Below the pieces are notes generated by a model that was given only the letters and a program-made list of their open reading frames with translations, did no database searches and was not told the DNA's origin. Below, in pieces: positions 28,271 through 37,465 of a stretch of DNA of 64,000 nt. This DNA is from Bacteroidota bacterium (GTDB taxonomy: Bacteria > Bacteroidota > Bacteroidia > Chitinophagales > Chitinophagaceae). The number at the start of each line of letters is the position of its first letter. The stretch's first letter is position 1. The stretch covers positions 15,400 to 79,399 of the forward strand of contig JAFDYD010000010.1 of NCBI GenBank assembly GCA_018267615.1. The letters are read 5' to 3'. A program made the position numbers and the translations under genes.

Positions 28271-29158
28271 ATGCCATTGCTAGCTGCATTTCCGAAAGCA
28301 TATATGAAAGCGTTGTGTAAGGATGGAAGCATGCGTGTTTCAGAATGGATCAGTATGGCATCCGCACTTAACATCGATGGACTCGAGTGGTATGCCGGTT
28401 TCATAGAAATGGAAGATGAAAAGAATTGGGAAAAATTCAGAAATGAAGTGGAAGCACATGGAAAAAAAATCCCGATGCTTTGTTGTTCGCCTGATTTTAC
28501 GCATCCTGATAAAAATTTTCGCGAGCAGGAAATTCGCAAACAGAAACGATGGATTGATATGACATCGAAACTGGGAGGTTCTTACTGCCGGGTTCTTTCA
28601 GGACAAAGAAGACCTGAGCTTTCTATTGATGAAGGTGTTGATCTGGCGGCGGAATGCATTGAAGCCTGCCTGCCTTACGCAGCAGCAAAAAATATTACAC
28701 TTATTTTAGAAAATCATTACAAAGATGATTTTTGGGAATATCCTGAATTCGCACAGAAAGCAGGAGTGTTTTGTAAACTCGTTCAAAAAATTCATCATCC
28801 TAATTTTGGTGTGAATTATGATCCGAGTAATGCGTATCTCGCCGGAGAAGATCCGCTCGATCTTTTAAAAATGATTGTTTCGCGTGTAGTCACAATGCAT
28901 GCAAGTGATCGCTATTTGCTGGAAGGCACTATCGAAGATCTTCGTAAAGAAGAAACCGGTGCAGCGGGCTATGCGAAGCGGCTTGCTCATGGAGAAATTG
29001 GAAAAGGACTTAACGACTACGATAAAATATTCACCATGCTAAAAAACGCAGGATTCAATGGTTGGATAAGTATCGAGGACGGTGTGGATGGATTTGATCA
29101 GCTCGAGCGAAGCGTTTTATTTTTGCGAAAGAAAATTGCTCAATACTGGCCGGAATAA
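28271..29158 (+). CDS. Sugar phosphate isomerase/epimerase-like TIM barrel
   Basis: 295 residues, xylose-isomerase-like TIM barrel (AP_endonuc_2 family). Metal ligands can be placed: Glu in ITLILENHYKDD, Asp in GVNYDPSNAYL, His in VTMHASDRY and Glu in WISIEDGVDG, giving the Glu-Asp-His-Glu set of DTE/UlaE/IolE-type enzymes. Third gene in the tight dehydrogenase group. It could act as a keto-sugar epimerase or, as in IolE-like members, a dehydratase. The substrate is unknown. Confidence 0.88.
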   Translation: MPLLAAFPKAYMKALCKDGSMRVSEWISMASALNIDGLEWYAGFIEMEDEKNWEKFRNEVEAHGKKIPMLCCSPDFTHPDKNFREQEIRKQKRWIDMTSKLGGSYCRVLSGQRRPELSIDEGVDLAAECIEACLPYAAAKNITLILENHYKDDFWEYPEFAQKAGVFCKLVQKIHHPNFGVNYDPSNAYLAGEDPLDLLKMIVSRVVTMHASDRYLLEGTIEDLRKEETGAAGYAKRLAHGEIGKGLNDYDKIFTMLKNAGFNGWISIEDGVDGFDQLERSVLFLRKKIAQYWPE

Positions 29159-29168
29159 AAAATAATTC

Positions 29169-30059
29169 ATGCAAACTTTTACGGCTCTCTCTTTTTGCGC
29201 ATCACAATGCCAGCTTGCAGAAGGCCCGATGTGGCATAAGCAAAGGAAAACTTATTTGTGGGTCGATATCGATGGTTATGGATTCTACGAGTGTGCATCA
29301 CCGGGAGTAAAGCCAGTTTTTTTTAACACTCCTGATAAAGTGAGCCTCATCGTTGAATATGATTACGATATAGTATTGTTGGCAATCAAAGGCGGTCTTA
29401 TAAAATATGATCTTCGTTCAGGTAAATACGATTGGTTAGTCGACCTGGATAAGCAAATCATTAATAACAGATGCAATGATGGAGCTTGTGATAGCAAAGG
29501 AAGGTTGTGGATCGGTACTATGGATATGAAGTTCAAACCGGGCGCAGGAACCCTGTACTGCATCGATGAGCATTTGCTTTCAAAAAAGATGCTGCCCAAT
29601 ACCACGATCTCTAACGGTCTCGTATGGTCGCTGGATAATAAGAAATTATATTATATTGATACGCCCACGCAAAAAGTGCAGTCGTTTATTTTCGATGAGT
29701 TATCCGGTAATATCCATTTCGAAAAAGATGTGATTCATATTCCAAAAGAAAAAGGTTCACCGGACGGAATGGCTATCGATGAAGAAGGCATGCTTTGGAT
29801 TGCTCAATGGGGAGGTTTTGGTGTATATCGATGGAACCCGATCACTGGTGAGCAAATTGGTTTTATCCAACTGCCCGTACCAAATGTTTCTTCATGTGCA
29901 TTTGTCGGCAAATCTCTTGATCAATTATTAATAACTACAGCAAGACAGGATCTTTCTCCAGACGATTTAAAAAAATATCCCCAGAGCGGAGATGTGTTTA
30001 TTGCGAGTCCCGGAGTAAAAGGAGTGAGGCTGTTTACATGTAAATTGGGAAAGACTTAG
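29169..30059 (+). CDS. SMP-30/gluconolactonase family lactonase
   Basis: 296 residues, six-bladed propeller. Metal ligands: Glu in LAEGPMWHKQR, Asn in the NNRCNDGACDSKGRLWIGT block, a further Asn in NTTISNGLVWS and Asp in SPDGMAIDEEGMLWIAQWGG. Hydrolyses sugar lactones to aldonates using a divalent metal. Last gene of the cluster, which suggests the pathway passes through a lactone made by one of the two dehydrogenases. The stop codon overlaps the first bases of a heptamer hairpin. Confidence 0.92.
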   Translation: MQTFTALSFCASQCQLAEGPMWHKQRKTYLWVDIDGYGFYECASPGVKPVFFNTPDKVSLIVEYDYDIVLLAIKGGLIKYDLRSGKYDWLVDLDKQIINNRCNDGACDSKGRLWIGTMDMKFKPGAGTLYCIDEHLLSKKMLPNTTISNGLVWSLDNKKLYYIDTPTQKVQSFIFDELSGNIHFEKDVIHIPKEKGSPDGMAIDEEGMLWIAQWGGFGVYRWNPITGEQIGFIQLPVPNVSSCAFVGKSLDQLLITTARQDLSPDDLKKYPQSGDVFIASPGVKGVRLFTCKLGKT

Positions 30060-30176
30060 GAAATATTCAATACTCAACAATCAATATTCAATGCTCAAGT
30101 TTAAATTATGAACGCGATGAGTCCGCACTTGAACATTGAATATTGATTGTTGATTATTGATTATTGAATATTTCCT
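30058..30176. repeat. AATATTC-heptamer hairpin, five versus six units
   Basis: The left arm has TCAA at 30067, 30074, 30081, 30088, 30095; the right arm has TTGA at 30129, 30136, 30143, 30150, 30157, 30164. Left arm 43 nt, right arm 50 nt, exactly one heptamer different. It equals the inner layer of the GTCTGAAC elements without the outer layer. It overlaps the stop codon at 30057-30059. Confidence 0.93.
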
Positions 30177-30199
30177 AGTCACCCGCCTTTATTCGCATC

Positions 30200-30595
30200 T
30201 CATTCCACATTAATTTCCTGCTTCACAATTTCTTTCCCTGGAATTACAGGAATGCTAATCTGTAAAACACCATCAACATATTTTGCAGATATTTTTGTTG
30301 TATCCACGGTTTCATCCAATGTGAAAGTTCTCACAAATCCTCCGCGACTGTATTCGCGCCTGATCCAATCGGGTCTTGGAAAATTTTCCGGAGGCGTATA
30401 AGAAACATTCAATTGATTTCCTTTTACGTCCAGGTGAAAATGCTCGCGGATTCTTCCGGGGGCGAACAGCAGCATTTCATAACTGTTATCAGTTTTGTAA
30501 ATATTTACGGCAGCTCTTTGCATTGAGCGGGCATACATGTGCCGATGCATGTTCCCTGCGTGGCCTTTTGCGGCCCATGACTGATTGTAGTCCAT
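30200..30595 (-). CDS. Hsp20/alpha-crystallin small heat-shock protein
   Basis: 131 residues. The alpha-crystallin domain runs about 25-125: RAAVNIYKTDNSYEMLLFAPG, the hydrophobic SRGGFVRTFTLDETVDTTKISAKYVDGVLQI core (written here in part) and a C-terminal IPVIPGKE segment resembling the I-x-I anchor. The N-terminus is short and rich in His/Met. An ATP-independent holdase. It is convergent to the sugar cluster and divergent from nothing close; no CIRCE element is seen upstream. Confidence 0.92.
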   Translation of the reverse strand: MDYNQSWAAKGHAGNMHRHMYARSMQRAAVNIYKTDNSYEMLLFAPGRIREHFHLDVKGNQLNVSYTPPENFPRPDWIRREYSRGGFVRTFTLDETVDTTKISAKYVDGVLQISIPVIPGKEIVKQEINVE

Positions 30596-30795
30596 GTTTT
30601 AGTTTTTTGATTTTTAAAAAATAGAATTCCTAATAGGGAAGACGAACCAGCCATCGAAATATTTTAAAATTATTTTCGGACCGAAATGCTCGCGCATTTA
30701 ATAATCGTTCGGAGCTTTTTTGGTGAAAGATGTGACTTTTGTTATTTGGGAAGATAATTGGAGAGAAAGATAATTTCAGTCGTAGTTCAACCTGG

Positions 30796-32043
30796 TTATT
30801 TCAAGTTTGTTTCAATCTTTTTTCTATTATTAATATTAGGTAAAAAGCCAGTGAGAATTCCAATGAGCGGCAAATAAGCGCAGAGTTGGTAAACATGGTT
30901 GATGCTTGTTTTATCGGCCAGCGCTCCTAATACGGCAGATCCAAGTCCACCCATTCCAAAAGCCAATCCATAAAATAATCCAGATATCAAACCTAATTTA
31001 CCCGGCAATAGTTCCTGTGCATACACGAGAATTGCTGCGAAGGCGGACGAAAGAATCAATCCTATAAAAACAGTAAATATGCTAGTCCATAATAAATTAA
31101 GATGGGGCAATAATAAAGTGAAGGGAGCAACACCAAGAATAGAAAACCAGATCACATATTTTCTTCCGAAACGATCACCGAGCGGACCTCCTGCAAATGT
31201 TCCCAGCGATACTGAGAACAAGAAGATGAATAGATATAACTGTGCATCACGGACAGAAATATGAAATTTATCGATCAGGTAAAATGTATAATAGCTCGTC
31301 ATCGATGCCAGGTAAAAATATTTTGAGAAGATGAGCACTATCAGGATTATGACTGACAATGTTATTTTCCCTGTCGATAAATTTAGGGTACTCTTCTCCG
31401 TTAAATGTGATATTGATTTTGAATGGAACTGGCCTATTTTTCCGCTATACCATTTCCCCACATTAATCAAAACTCCGATAGCCAGCAATGGCAATACCGC
31501 AAACCACAAAATGCTCGATTGCCCATAATGCACTACGATCAAAGCAGCGAGAAGCGGCCCCAATGCGCTTCCTGCATTTCCGCCTACCTGGAAAATAGAT
31601 TGACCCAAACCCCGACGGCTACCCGAAGCACGAAAAGCAACTTTGGAAGCTTCGGGATGAAAGATGGAAGAGCCGATACCGATCAAACCGACAGCTATCA
31701 GTAAAATGGAAAATTGTCCGGCGATAGAAAGTATTATCAATCCTGCCAAACTAAAAAACATTCCAGCAGCAAGCGAATAAGGCTGCGGACGATAATCGGT
31801 ATAAAGTCCAACCAATGGTTGAAAAATGCATGCGCAAGTCTGAAAGGTAAAAGTGATATAACCGACCTGCGCAAAATTTAACTGGAAAGAATTTTTTACA
31901 ATCGGATAAATGGAAGGTATGAGCGACTGAATCGTGTCGTTGAGCATATGCGAAAAACTGATCATGAACAAAATCGGGAAGATCGTCTCGGCCGCTTTTT
32001 CTTCTATTATTATAGACCTGTTTTTTGCTATACTGGTGCTCAT
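30796..32043 (-). CDS. MFS transporter, fosmidomycin-resistance (Fsr) type
   Basis: 415 residues from MSTSIAKNRSIII; the longer reading frame to 32223 passes through a GTCTGAAC element (peptide SIPIIPQITVQT) and was rejected. Twelve hydrophobic segments. Family features: MISFSHMLNDTIQSLIPSIYP at TM1, FQPLVGLYTDYRPQP in the first loop, and GGPLGDRFGRKYVIW in the 7-8 loop. Members export fosmidomycin or small molecules; the true substrate is unknown. It is divergent from the FtsX-like permease pair, with a large repeat element in the shared upstream region. Confidence 0.88.
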   Translation of the reverse strand: MSTSIAKNRSIIIEEKAAETIFPILFMISFSHMLNDTIQSLIPSIYPIVKNSFQLNFAQVGYITFTFQTCACIFQPLVGLYTDYRPQPYSLAAGMFFSLAGLIILSIAGQFSILLIAVGLIGIGSSIFHPEASKVAFRASGSRRGLGQSIFQVGGNAGSALGPLLAALIVVHYGQSSILWFAVLPLLAIGVLINVGKWYSGKIGQFHSKSISHLTEKSTLNLSTGKITLSVIILIVLIFSKYFYLASMTSYYTFYLIDKFHISVRDAQLYLFIFLFSVSLGTFAGGPLGDRFGRKYVIWFSILGVAPFTLLLPHLNLLWTSIFTVFIGLILSSAFAAILVYAQELLPGKLGLISGLFYGLAFGMGGLGSAVLGALADKTSINHVYQLCAYLPLIGILTGFLPNINNRKKIETNLK

Positions 32044-32157
32044 GTCCTTTGCGCTCGGTTTTGGAAAACGCGAAATTAAAATAAAGCAGGCAAAGATGAG
32101 AATGCAAATAGGAAAAATGGTGGCAGGGTTGCGAAAATGCGAATTCCTCACTGCGAT

Positions 32158-32357
32158 TGTCTGAACTGTGATTTGTGGGATTATTGGGATAGATGGGAAA
32201 GGGAAGAAAAAAATATTCACCAATCAATACTCAAGTCAAAAAGAAATTAAATTTGGAATTCCGACTTGAAAAACTTGTACTGACCGGTGAATATTTTTTT
32301 CTTTCCCAGCTATCCCAATAATCTCACAAATCACAGTTCAGACAATTCCGGTTCAGA
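32158..32357. repeat. GTCTGAAC/GGGAT element, full copy in a divergent region
   Basis: The outer arms share GTCTGAAC, TGTGATTTG and GGGAT-nonamers up to AAATATTC; one arm carries five extra bases near GGGAAAG. The inner layer is shorter and more decayed than in other copies. A second GGTTCAGAC end follows at 32349-32357. It lies between the divergent MFS and FtsX-like genes. The rest of 32044-32491 shows no gene. Confidence 0.9.
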
Positions 32358-32491
32358 CATAAACGCACATTCATTGTATCATTACCGGACAGTAACATCA
32401 ATTCATTAAAAAATATTCTATTGATAAAGAAGGATATAATGAGCGGCATTTATTTTGGGACAAATCGGATCAATAATCATAAGCCTGCACC

Positions 32492-34873
32492 ATGTTTAAA
32501 ACGAATTTAAAAATAGCCTGGCGCCAGTTATTAAAAGATCGCCAGTTCACCTTTTTGAATGTGCTTGGACTCTCAGCCGGAATTGCCTGCACGCTTCTTA
32601 TTTTTTTATGGGTGAACGACGAATTGAGTTTTGATAAATTCAATGAAAAAGACAGCCAGCTTTATCAACTGATGGAGCAGAGAACAGGAAATGGGCAGAC
32701 TGCTATTTCTGATGAGTCATCGGGTTTGTTGAGTGCAGCAGTGGCCGCGCAAATGCCACAAGTGGAATATGCAGCATCGGTTGCGCCTCCCGAATGGTTT
32801 CAGAAATTCACACTTTCAGTCGGTGAAAAAAATCTGAAAGCGATCGGACAATATGTAGGAAAAGACTATTTCAATATTTTTTCTTTCAAATTAATAGAAG
32901 GCAAAAAAAGCCAGGTGCTGGAGAATAAAAATTCGATTGTCATTTCGGATGAACTCGCAAAAAAATTATTCAACACTACAGAAAATATTATCGGGAAAAC
33001 CATACGCTTTCAACACGAAAGAGACTTTGTCGTTTCCGGCATCTTTGAAAAAGTTCCTTACCATTCTTCACAGCAATTTGATTTTGTATTGTCATTTGAA
33101 TATTATGCCGATGTGCAATCGTGGGTTAAATCATGGAACAATACCGGCCCGCACAATTTTGTGATTTTGAAAAAAGGAACGGATATCGAATCGTTCAACA
33201 AAAAAATTGCAAATATAATTACGGTGAATCTCGGTGATAGCACCCGCACTCCGTTTGCGATGCGTTTTTCTGATATTTATTTGCATAGCTCTTTTGATCA
33301 TGGGTCGAGAGTGGGAGGTAAAATGGAATATGTGAGATTGTTTTCACTGATCGCGATTTTTATTCTTGCCATTGCGTGCATCAATTTTATGAATCTCTCT
33401 ACTGCAAAAGCTTCGAGAAGATTGAAAGAAGTCGGAATCAAAAAAGTAGTTGGAGCGGAAAGGTCGCAACTGATCTTTCAATTTCTTACGGAATCCATGC
33501 TGCTCACCCTGGCCGCGACCCTATTCGCAATTGTGGTTGCATTGATGTTATTGCCTGAATTCAACCAGCTCACCGGAAAGCAAATTGCTTTTCATGTGGA
33601 TGCGCGATTGATTGGAGGATTGATTGGTATTATATTATTCACTGGTCTTTTATCCGGAAGTTATCCCGCTTTATATTTATCGTCATTCAATCCAATCTCA
33701 ATATTAAAAGGGAAATTGAGATCCTCTTTGGCGGAAGTGATATCACGCAAAGGCCTTGTCGTGTTTCAATTTTCTCTGTCGGTGATATTGATTGTATCGG
33801 TGTTACTTGTAAATAAACAAATTCAATATATACAAAAATCAAATCCTGGTTACAACAAAGACAATATCGTTCGTTTGGATGCAGAGGGAAAAATTGTCGG
33901 TACGGAAGATCTTTTTATTGCACAATTAAAAAAGATACCAGGAGTTGTTAATGCAGCTTACACCTTCAACAATATGGTGGGCCGCAATTTTGGAAATAAT
34001 GGAATTGACTGGGAAGGCAAGGATCCGCATTCTTCTATTTATTTTGAAGGTTTTGGTGCCTCGTATGGATTTATTGAAACGATGAATATGCAAATGGCTG
34101 CGGGCCGCAGTTTTTCAAGAAATTTTGGAGACGGAAAATATGGAGAAGAAACATCGAAGATTATTTTCAACGAGGCTGCGATAAAATTGATGGGTATCAA
34201 AGATCCAGTTGGCAAAACGGTTAAGTTGTTTAATCGCCCGATGCAAATCATCGGGGTGGTAAAAGATTTTCATTTCGAATCCTTACATGAGCCGGTAAAG
34301 CCTGCATATATGCAACTCGAAGGCCAAAATAATGGATGGCATAAGATCATGATCAGGATCAAAGGAGGTGAGGAGCAGGAAACGATTGCGCGCATTCAGC
34401 AATTCTATGAGAATTATAATCCCGGTTTTCCCTTTGCATTTAATTTCCTGGATGAAGCTTATCAAAAGCAGTACACTACGGAAACACGCGTTTCCATTTT
34501 ATCGAGATATTTTGCGGCACTGGCAATTATCATTTCCTGTTTGGGACTTTTTGGTCTTGCGACTTTTACTGCACAAAGAAGACAAAAAGAGATAGGAATC
34601 CGCAAAGTGGTTGGTGCTTCCGTGAATAATATTGTCGCAATGTTGTCGAAAGATTTTCTCAAGCTGGTATTGATATCGGTGCTTATTGCATTTCCATTAT
34701 CGTATTTCGCGATGAATCATTGGCTGGAGGGTTTTGCCTACCGGATATCAATAGGTGCAGATGTGTTCGTGTTGGCAGGCGGATCGGTTTTCCTGATCAC
34801 TATCATAACCATCAGTTACCAGGCAATAAAGGCAGCGCTGGCAAACCCGGTAAAATCATTAAGAACGGAGTAA
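32492..34873 (+). CDS. FtsX/MacB-like permease without ATPase (1)
   Basis: 793 residues. Two MacB-type units: an N-terminal membrane segment (FLNVLGLSAGIACTLLIFLWV), a periplasmic MacB_PCD domain (about 45-250), an FtsX domain (three helices, 285-405), a fourth helix near 425, a second periplasmic domain, then a second FtsX domain (about 670-793) ending NPVKSLRTE. KEVGIKKVVGA and KEIGIRKVVGA mark the cytoplasmic elbows. In Bacteroidota such duplicated permeases act in ABC-type export or mechanotransmission with a separately encoded MacB-like ATPase; none is in this window. Followed after 41 nt by a paralogue. Confidence 0.92.
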   Translation: MFKTNLKIAWRQLLKDRQFTFLNVLGLSAGIACTLLIFLWVNDELSFDKFNEKDSQLYQLMEQRTGNGQTAISDESSGLLSAAVAAQMPQVEYAASVAPPEWFQKFTLSVGEKNLKAIGQYVGKDYFNIFSFKLIEGKKSQVLENKNSIVISDELAKKLFNTTENIIGKTIRFQHERDFVVSGIFEKVPYHSSQQFDFVLSFEYYADVQSWVKSWNNTGPHNFVILKKGTDIESFNKKIANIITVNLGDSTRTPFAMRFSDIYLHSSFDHGSRVGGKMEYVRLFSLIAIFILAIACINFMNLSTAKASRRLKEVGIKKVVGAERSQLIFQFLTESMLLTLAATLFAIVVALMLLPEFNQLTGKQIAFHVDARLIGGLIGIILFTGLLSGSYPALYLSSFNPISILKGKLRSSLAEVISRKGLVVFQFSLSVILIVSVLLVNKQIQYIQKSNPGYNKDNIVRLDAEGKIVGTEDLFIAQLKKIPGVVNAAYTFNNMVGRNFGNNGIDWEGKDPHSSIYFEGFGASYGFIETMNMQMAAGRSFSRNFGDGKYGEETSKIIFNEAAIKLMGIKDPVGKTVKLFNRPMQIIGVVKDFHFESLHEPVKPAYMQLEGQNNGWHKIMIRIKGGEEQETIARIQQFYENYNPGFPFAFNFLDEAYQKQYTTETRVSILSRYFAALAIIISCLGLFGLATFTAQRRQKEIGIRKVVGASVNNIVAMLSKDFLKLVLISVLIAFPLSYFAMNHWLEGFAYRISIGADVFVLAGGSVFLITIITISYQAIKAALANPVKSLRTE

Positions 34874-34914
34874 CATTTTTCACTTTCAAGTCGTCATAAA
34901 ACAAAACAAACCTG

Positions 34915-37350
34915 ATGTTAAGAAATTACCTAAAAGTTGCGCTGCGTAATTTGTGGAAGAATAAAGCTTTCTCCGCAATTAATATTGTTGGACTTTCGGC
35001 CGGCCTCGCCGTTTGTCTTTTGATTGTTCTCTATGTAAAGGACGAATTGAGTTATGACAAATACAATGAGCAAGGGAAAAATATTTACCGCCTCGATGCC
35101 GATATTTTTTTCAATGGCACACAGTTTACTTCCAGTGTTTGTCCGGCGCCATTGGCAGGAACACTCATGAAAGATTATCCCCAGATTAAGCAGTTTGTAA
35201 GATTGCGGAACTACGGCGATATTTCCATTAAGAAAGACAACCAGAACATACAAAATCACAATGCCGTATTTGCCGATTCTACTTTTTTCCAGGTGTTTCC
35301 GATTCCGATGATCGCCGGTAATCCGTTAACAGCATTGAATGAACCCAATTCAATCGTAATAGATGAAACAACTGCCAAAAAATATTTTAACTCTACCGAT
35401 GTTGTAGGGAAAACATTATATGTTGACAATTCGGTGAACTGCAAAATCACCGCAGTGATCAAAGACATTCCATCGCAATCACATTTTCATTTTAGTTTTA
35501 TTCGGCCGATGCGCGATACGTACCACGATGATCAGAGTGATTGGTTGAGCAACAATTATGCATCTTATGTTTTGGTAAAACCAGGAGTTACACAGGCAGA
35601 CTTACAAAAAAAAGTGGATGCTACTATCAATAACTATCTCGCAAAACAACTGGAGCAACTCTTACACACCAATACAAATGATTTGAAAAAATCAGGCAAT
35701 CATTTTTTGTACCCCGTGATGCCACTTACGGATATTCATCTGCATTCTAACAAATCATATGAGTTTGAAGCAAATGGAAATATCACTTACGTGTATATTT
35801 TTTCAGTGATAGCCATTTTTATTTTGTTGATCGCTTGCGTGAATTTCATGAATCTGTCGACAGCACGTTCAGCGAACCGCGCAAAGGAAGTCGGCATCAG
35901 AAAAGTGGCAGGCTCATTGCGAAGCCATCTTATCACCCAATTCCTAACCGAGTCCGTGTTGATGAGTTTCTTCTCGCTATTAGTGGCATTGGGAATTGCT
36001 GCGTTGTTGTTACCATTGTTCAACCAGCTTGCGGGAAAACAAATGAGTGTGCTTACATTATTTTCTTCCTGGCTGCTGCCCGTCCTGCTTGCTTTGATAG
36101 TAGTTGTCGGTTGCGTTGCAGGAAGCTATCCGGCTTTTTACTTGTCATCTTTTCAACCCGTGCAAGTGCTGAAAGGCGGTATTGCAAAAGGTTTCAAAAG
36201 TAGCTGGCTAAGAAGTGGACTGGTAGTTTTTCAATTCTTTATTTCAGTCACATTGATCATCGGCACCATTGTAATTTATAACCAGCTTAATTATATACGA
36301 AGCAGAGAAATCGGCTACGATCGCAGCCAGGTACTCGTGATCAATAATACATATGTACTCGATAAACAACTCAAAACATTCAAGGATGAAATGCTGAAAA
36401 TTTCCGGTGTGCAGGCGGCAGCCATCGCAGGATCTTTGCCCACCGAAACTGGTTATAACCAGAATGGCTGGTTCAAAGATGCAGGCCTCGATGCAAAGCA
36501 GGTTATCATCATGACTGATTTCTATGCCGACAAAAATTATATACCGACGCTGGGAATGAGTATGAGCGCCGGAAGAAATTTTTCATCGGAGTACCTTACC
36601 GATTCATCAGCGATAATCATAAACGAAACGGCGGCAAAGCTTCTTGGATTTAAAGATCCATTGAGAGAATTTCTTTATCGTCCCGCCGACTATTCGAATA
36701 ATGGAACTGCCTTTAAGTCAAAAGCGTTTCATATAATTGGCGTCGTAAAGGATTTTAATTTTAGTTCCATGCACGACAAGGTAGGCCCATTGGTTATTGA
36801 ATTGGGTGAGAATTTTGGCCGGGTTGCAATGCGTATTGATACTAAAAACATACCTGCCTTGATCAGCCAGGTGGAGAACAAATGGAACAGTATGGCCCCC
36901 GGGCAATCTTTCAGCTACACATTTTTGGATGCAGATTTCAATAAGATATATAATGCTGAGCAACGAACAGGAAAATTGTTTATCACCTTCGCTGTATTTG
37001 CCATTTTCATCGCTTGTCTCGGATTATTTGGACTGGTGACTTACGCAGCAGAACAACGCATCAAAGAAATCGGCATCAGAAAAGTACTCGGCGCAACAGT
37101 CAGCGAAATTGTGACGATGATCTCGAAAGATTTTCTGAGACTTGTTTTGATTGCTTTCATTGTTGCATTTCCTGTCGGATGGTGGATGATGAATCAATGG
37201 TTGCAAAGTTTTGCATACAGAATTAATATCAGTTGGTGGGTGTTTGCACTGGCCGGTTTTTTAACCATCGCTATTGCATTGATAACGGTGTGCTTCCAGG
37301 CTATCAGGGCTGCATTAGCGAACCCAGTGAAGAGTTTGAGAGCGGAGTGA
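34915..37350 (+). CDS. FtsX/MacB-like permease without ATPase (2)
   Basis: 811 residues, same architecture as the preceding gene: FSAINIVGLSAGLAVCLLIVLYV at the N-terminus, a periplasmic MacB_PCD domain, an FtsX block with AKEVGIRKVAGS, and a second FtsX block with KEIGIRKVLGA ending NPVKSLRAE. The tandem arrangement suggests duplication and possibly a heterodimer. No ATPase, membrane-fusion or TolC-like gene nearby. A run of seven in-phase octamers and a 70-bp palindrome follow the stop. Confidence 0.92.
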   Translation: MLRNYLKVALRNLWKNKAFSAINIVGLSAGLAVCLLIVLYVKDELSYDKYNEQGKNIYRLDADIFFNGTQFTSSVCPAPLAGTLMKDYPQIKQFVRLRNYGDISIKKDNQNIQNHNAVFADSTFFQVFPIPMIAGNPLTALNEPNSIVIDETTAKKYFNSTDVVGKTLYVDNSVNCKITAVIKDIPSQSHFHFSFIRPMRDTYHDDQSDWLSNNYASYVLVKPGVTQADLQKKVDATINNYLAKQLEQLLHTNTNDLKKSGNHFLYPVMPLTDIHLHSNKSYEFEANGNITYVYIFSVIAIFILLIACVNFMNLSTARSANRAKEVGIRKVAGSLRSHLITQFLTESVLMSFFSLLVALGIAALLLPLFNQLAGKQMSVLTLFSSWLLPVLLALIVVVGCVAGSYPAFYLSSFQPVQVLKGGIAKGFKSSWLRSGLVVFQFFISVTLIIGTIVIYNQLNYIRSREIGYDRSQVLVINNTYVLDKQLKTFKDEMLKISGVQAAAIAGSLPTETGYNQNGWFKDAGLDAKQVIIMTDFYADKNYIPTLGMSMSAGRNFSSEYLTDSSAIIINETAAKLLGFKDPLREFLYRPADYSNNGTAFKSKAFHIIGVVKDFNFSSMHDKVGPLVIELGENFGRVAMRIDTKNIPALISQVENKWNSMAPGQSFSYTFLDADFNKIYNAEQRTGKLFITFAVFAIFIACLGLFGLVTYAAEQRIKEIGIRKVLGATVSEIVTMISKDFLRLVLIAFIVAFPVGWWMMNQWLQSFAYRINISWWVFALAGFLTIAIALITVCFQAIRAALANPVKSLRAE

Positions 37351-37359
37351 GGGAGTAAG

Positions 37360-37453
37360 TTGATTTGTTGATAAGTTGAAAAGTTGATCCTTTGCGATTT
37401 TGCGTCTTTGCGTGAAAATTTTCACGCAAAGACGCAAAATCGCAAAGGATCAA
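37360..37453. repeat. Octamer array merging into a 70-bp loop-free palindrome (TTTGCG copy 3)
   Basis: TTG occurs at exact 8-nt steps at 37360, 37368, 37376, 37384, 37392, 37400 and 37408. From 37384 to 37453 the sequence is a perfect palindrome with no loop, so the palindrome begins exactly at an octamer boundary and the first three octamers are not mirrored. It lies between convergent genes. Confidence 0.93.
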
Positions 37454-37465
37454 ATGGCTCATTTT

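Noticed and set aside
30661..30720. Small dyads (TTCGG-ACCGAA, AAATGC-GCATTT) upstream of hsp20 as a heat-shock operator
   Set aside because: Short and weak, no match to CIRCE, no second copy.
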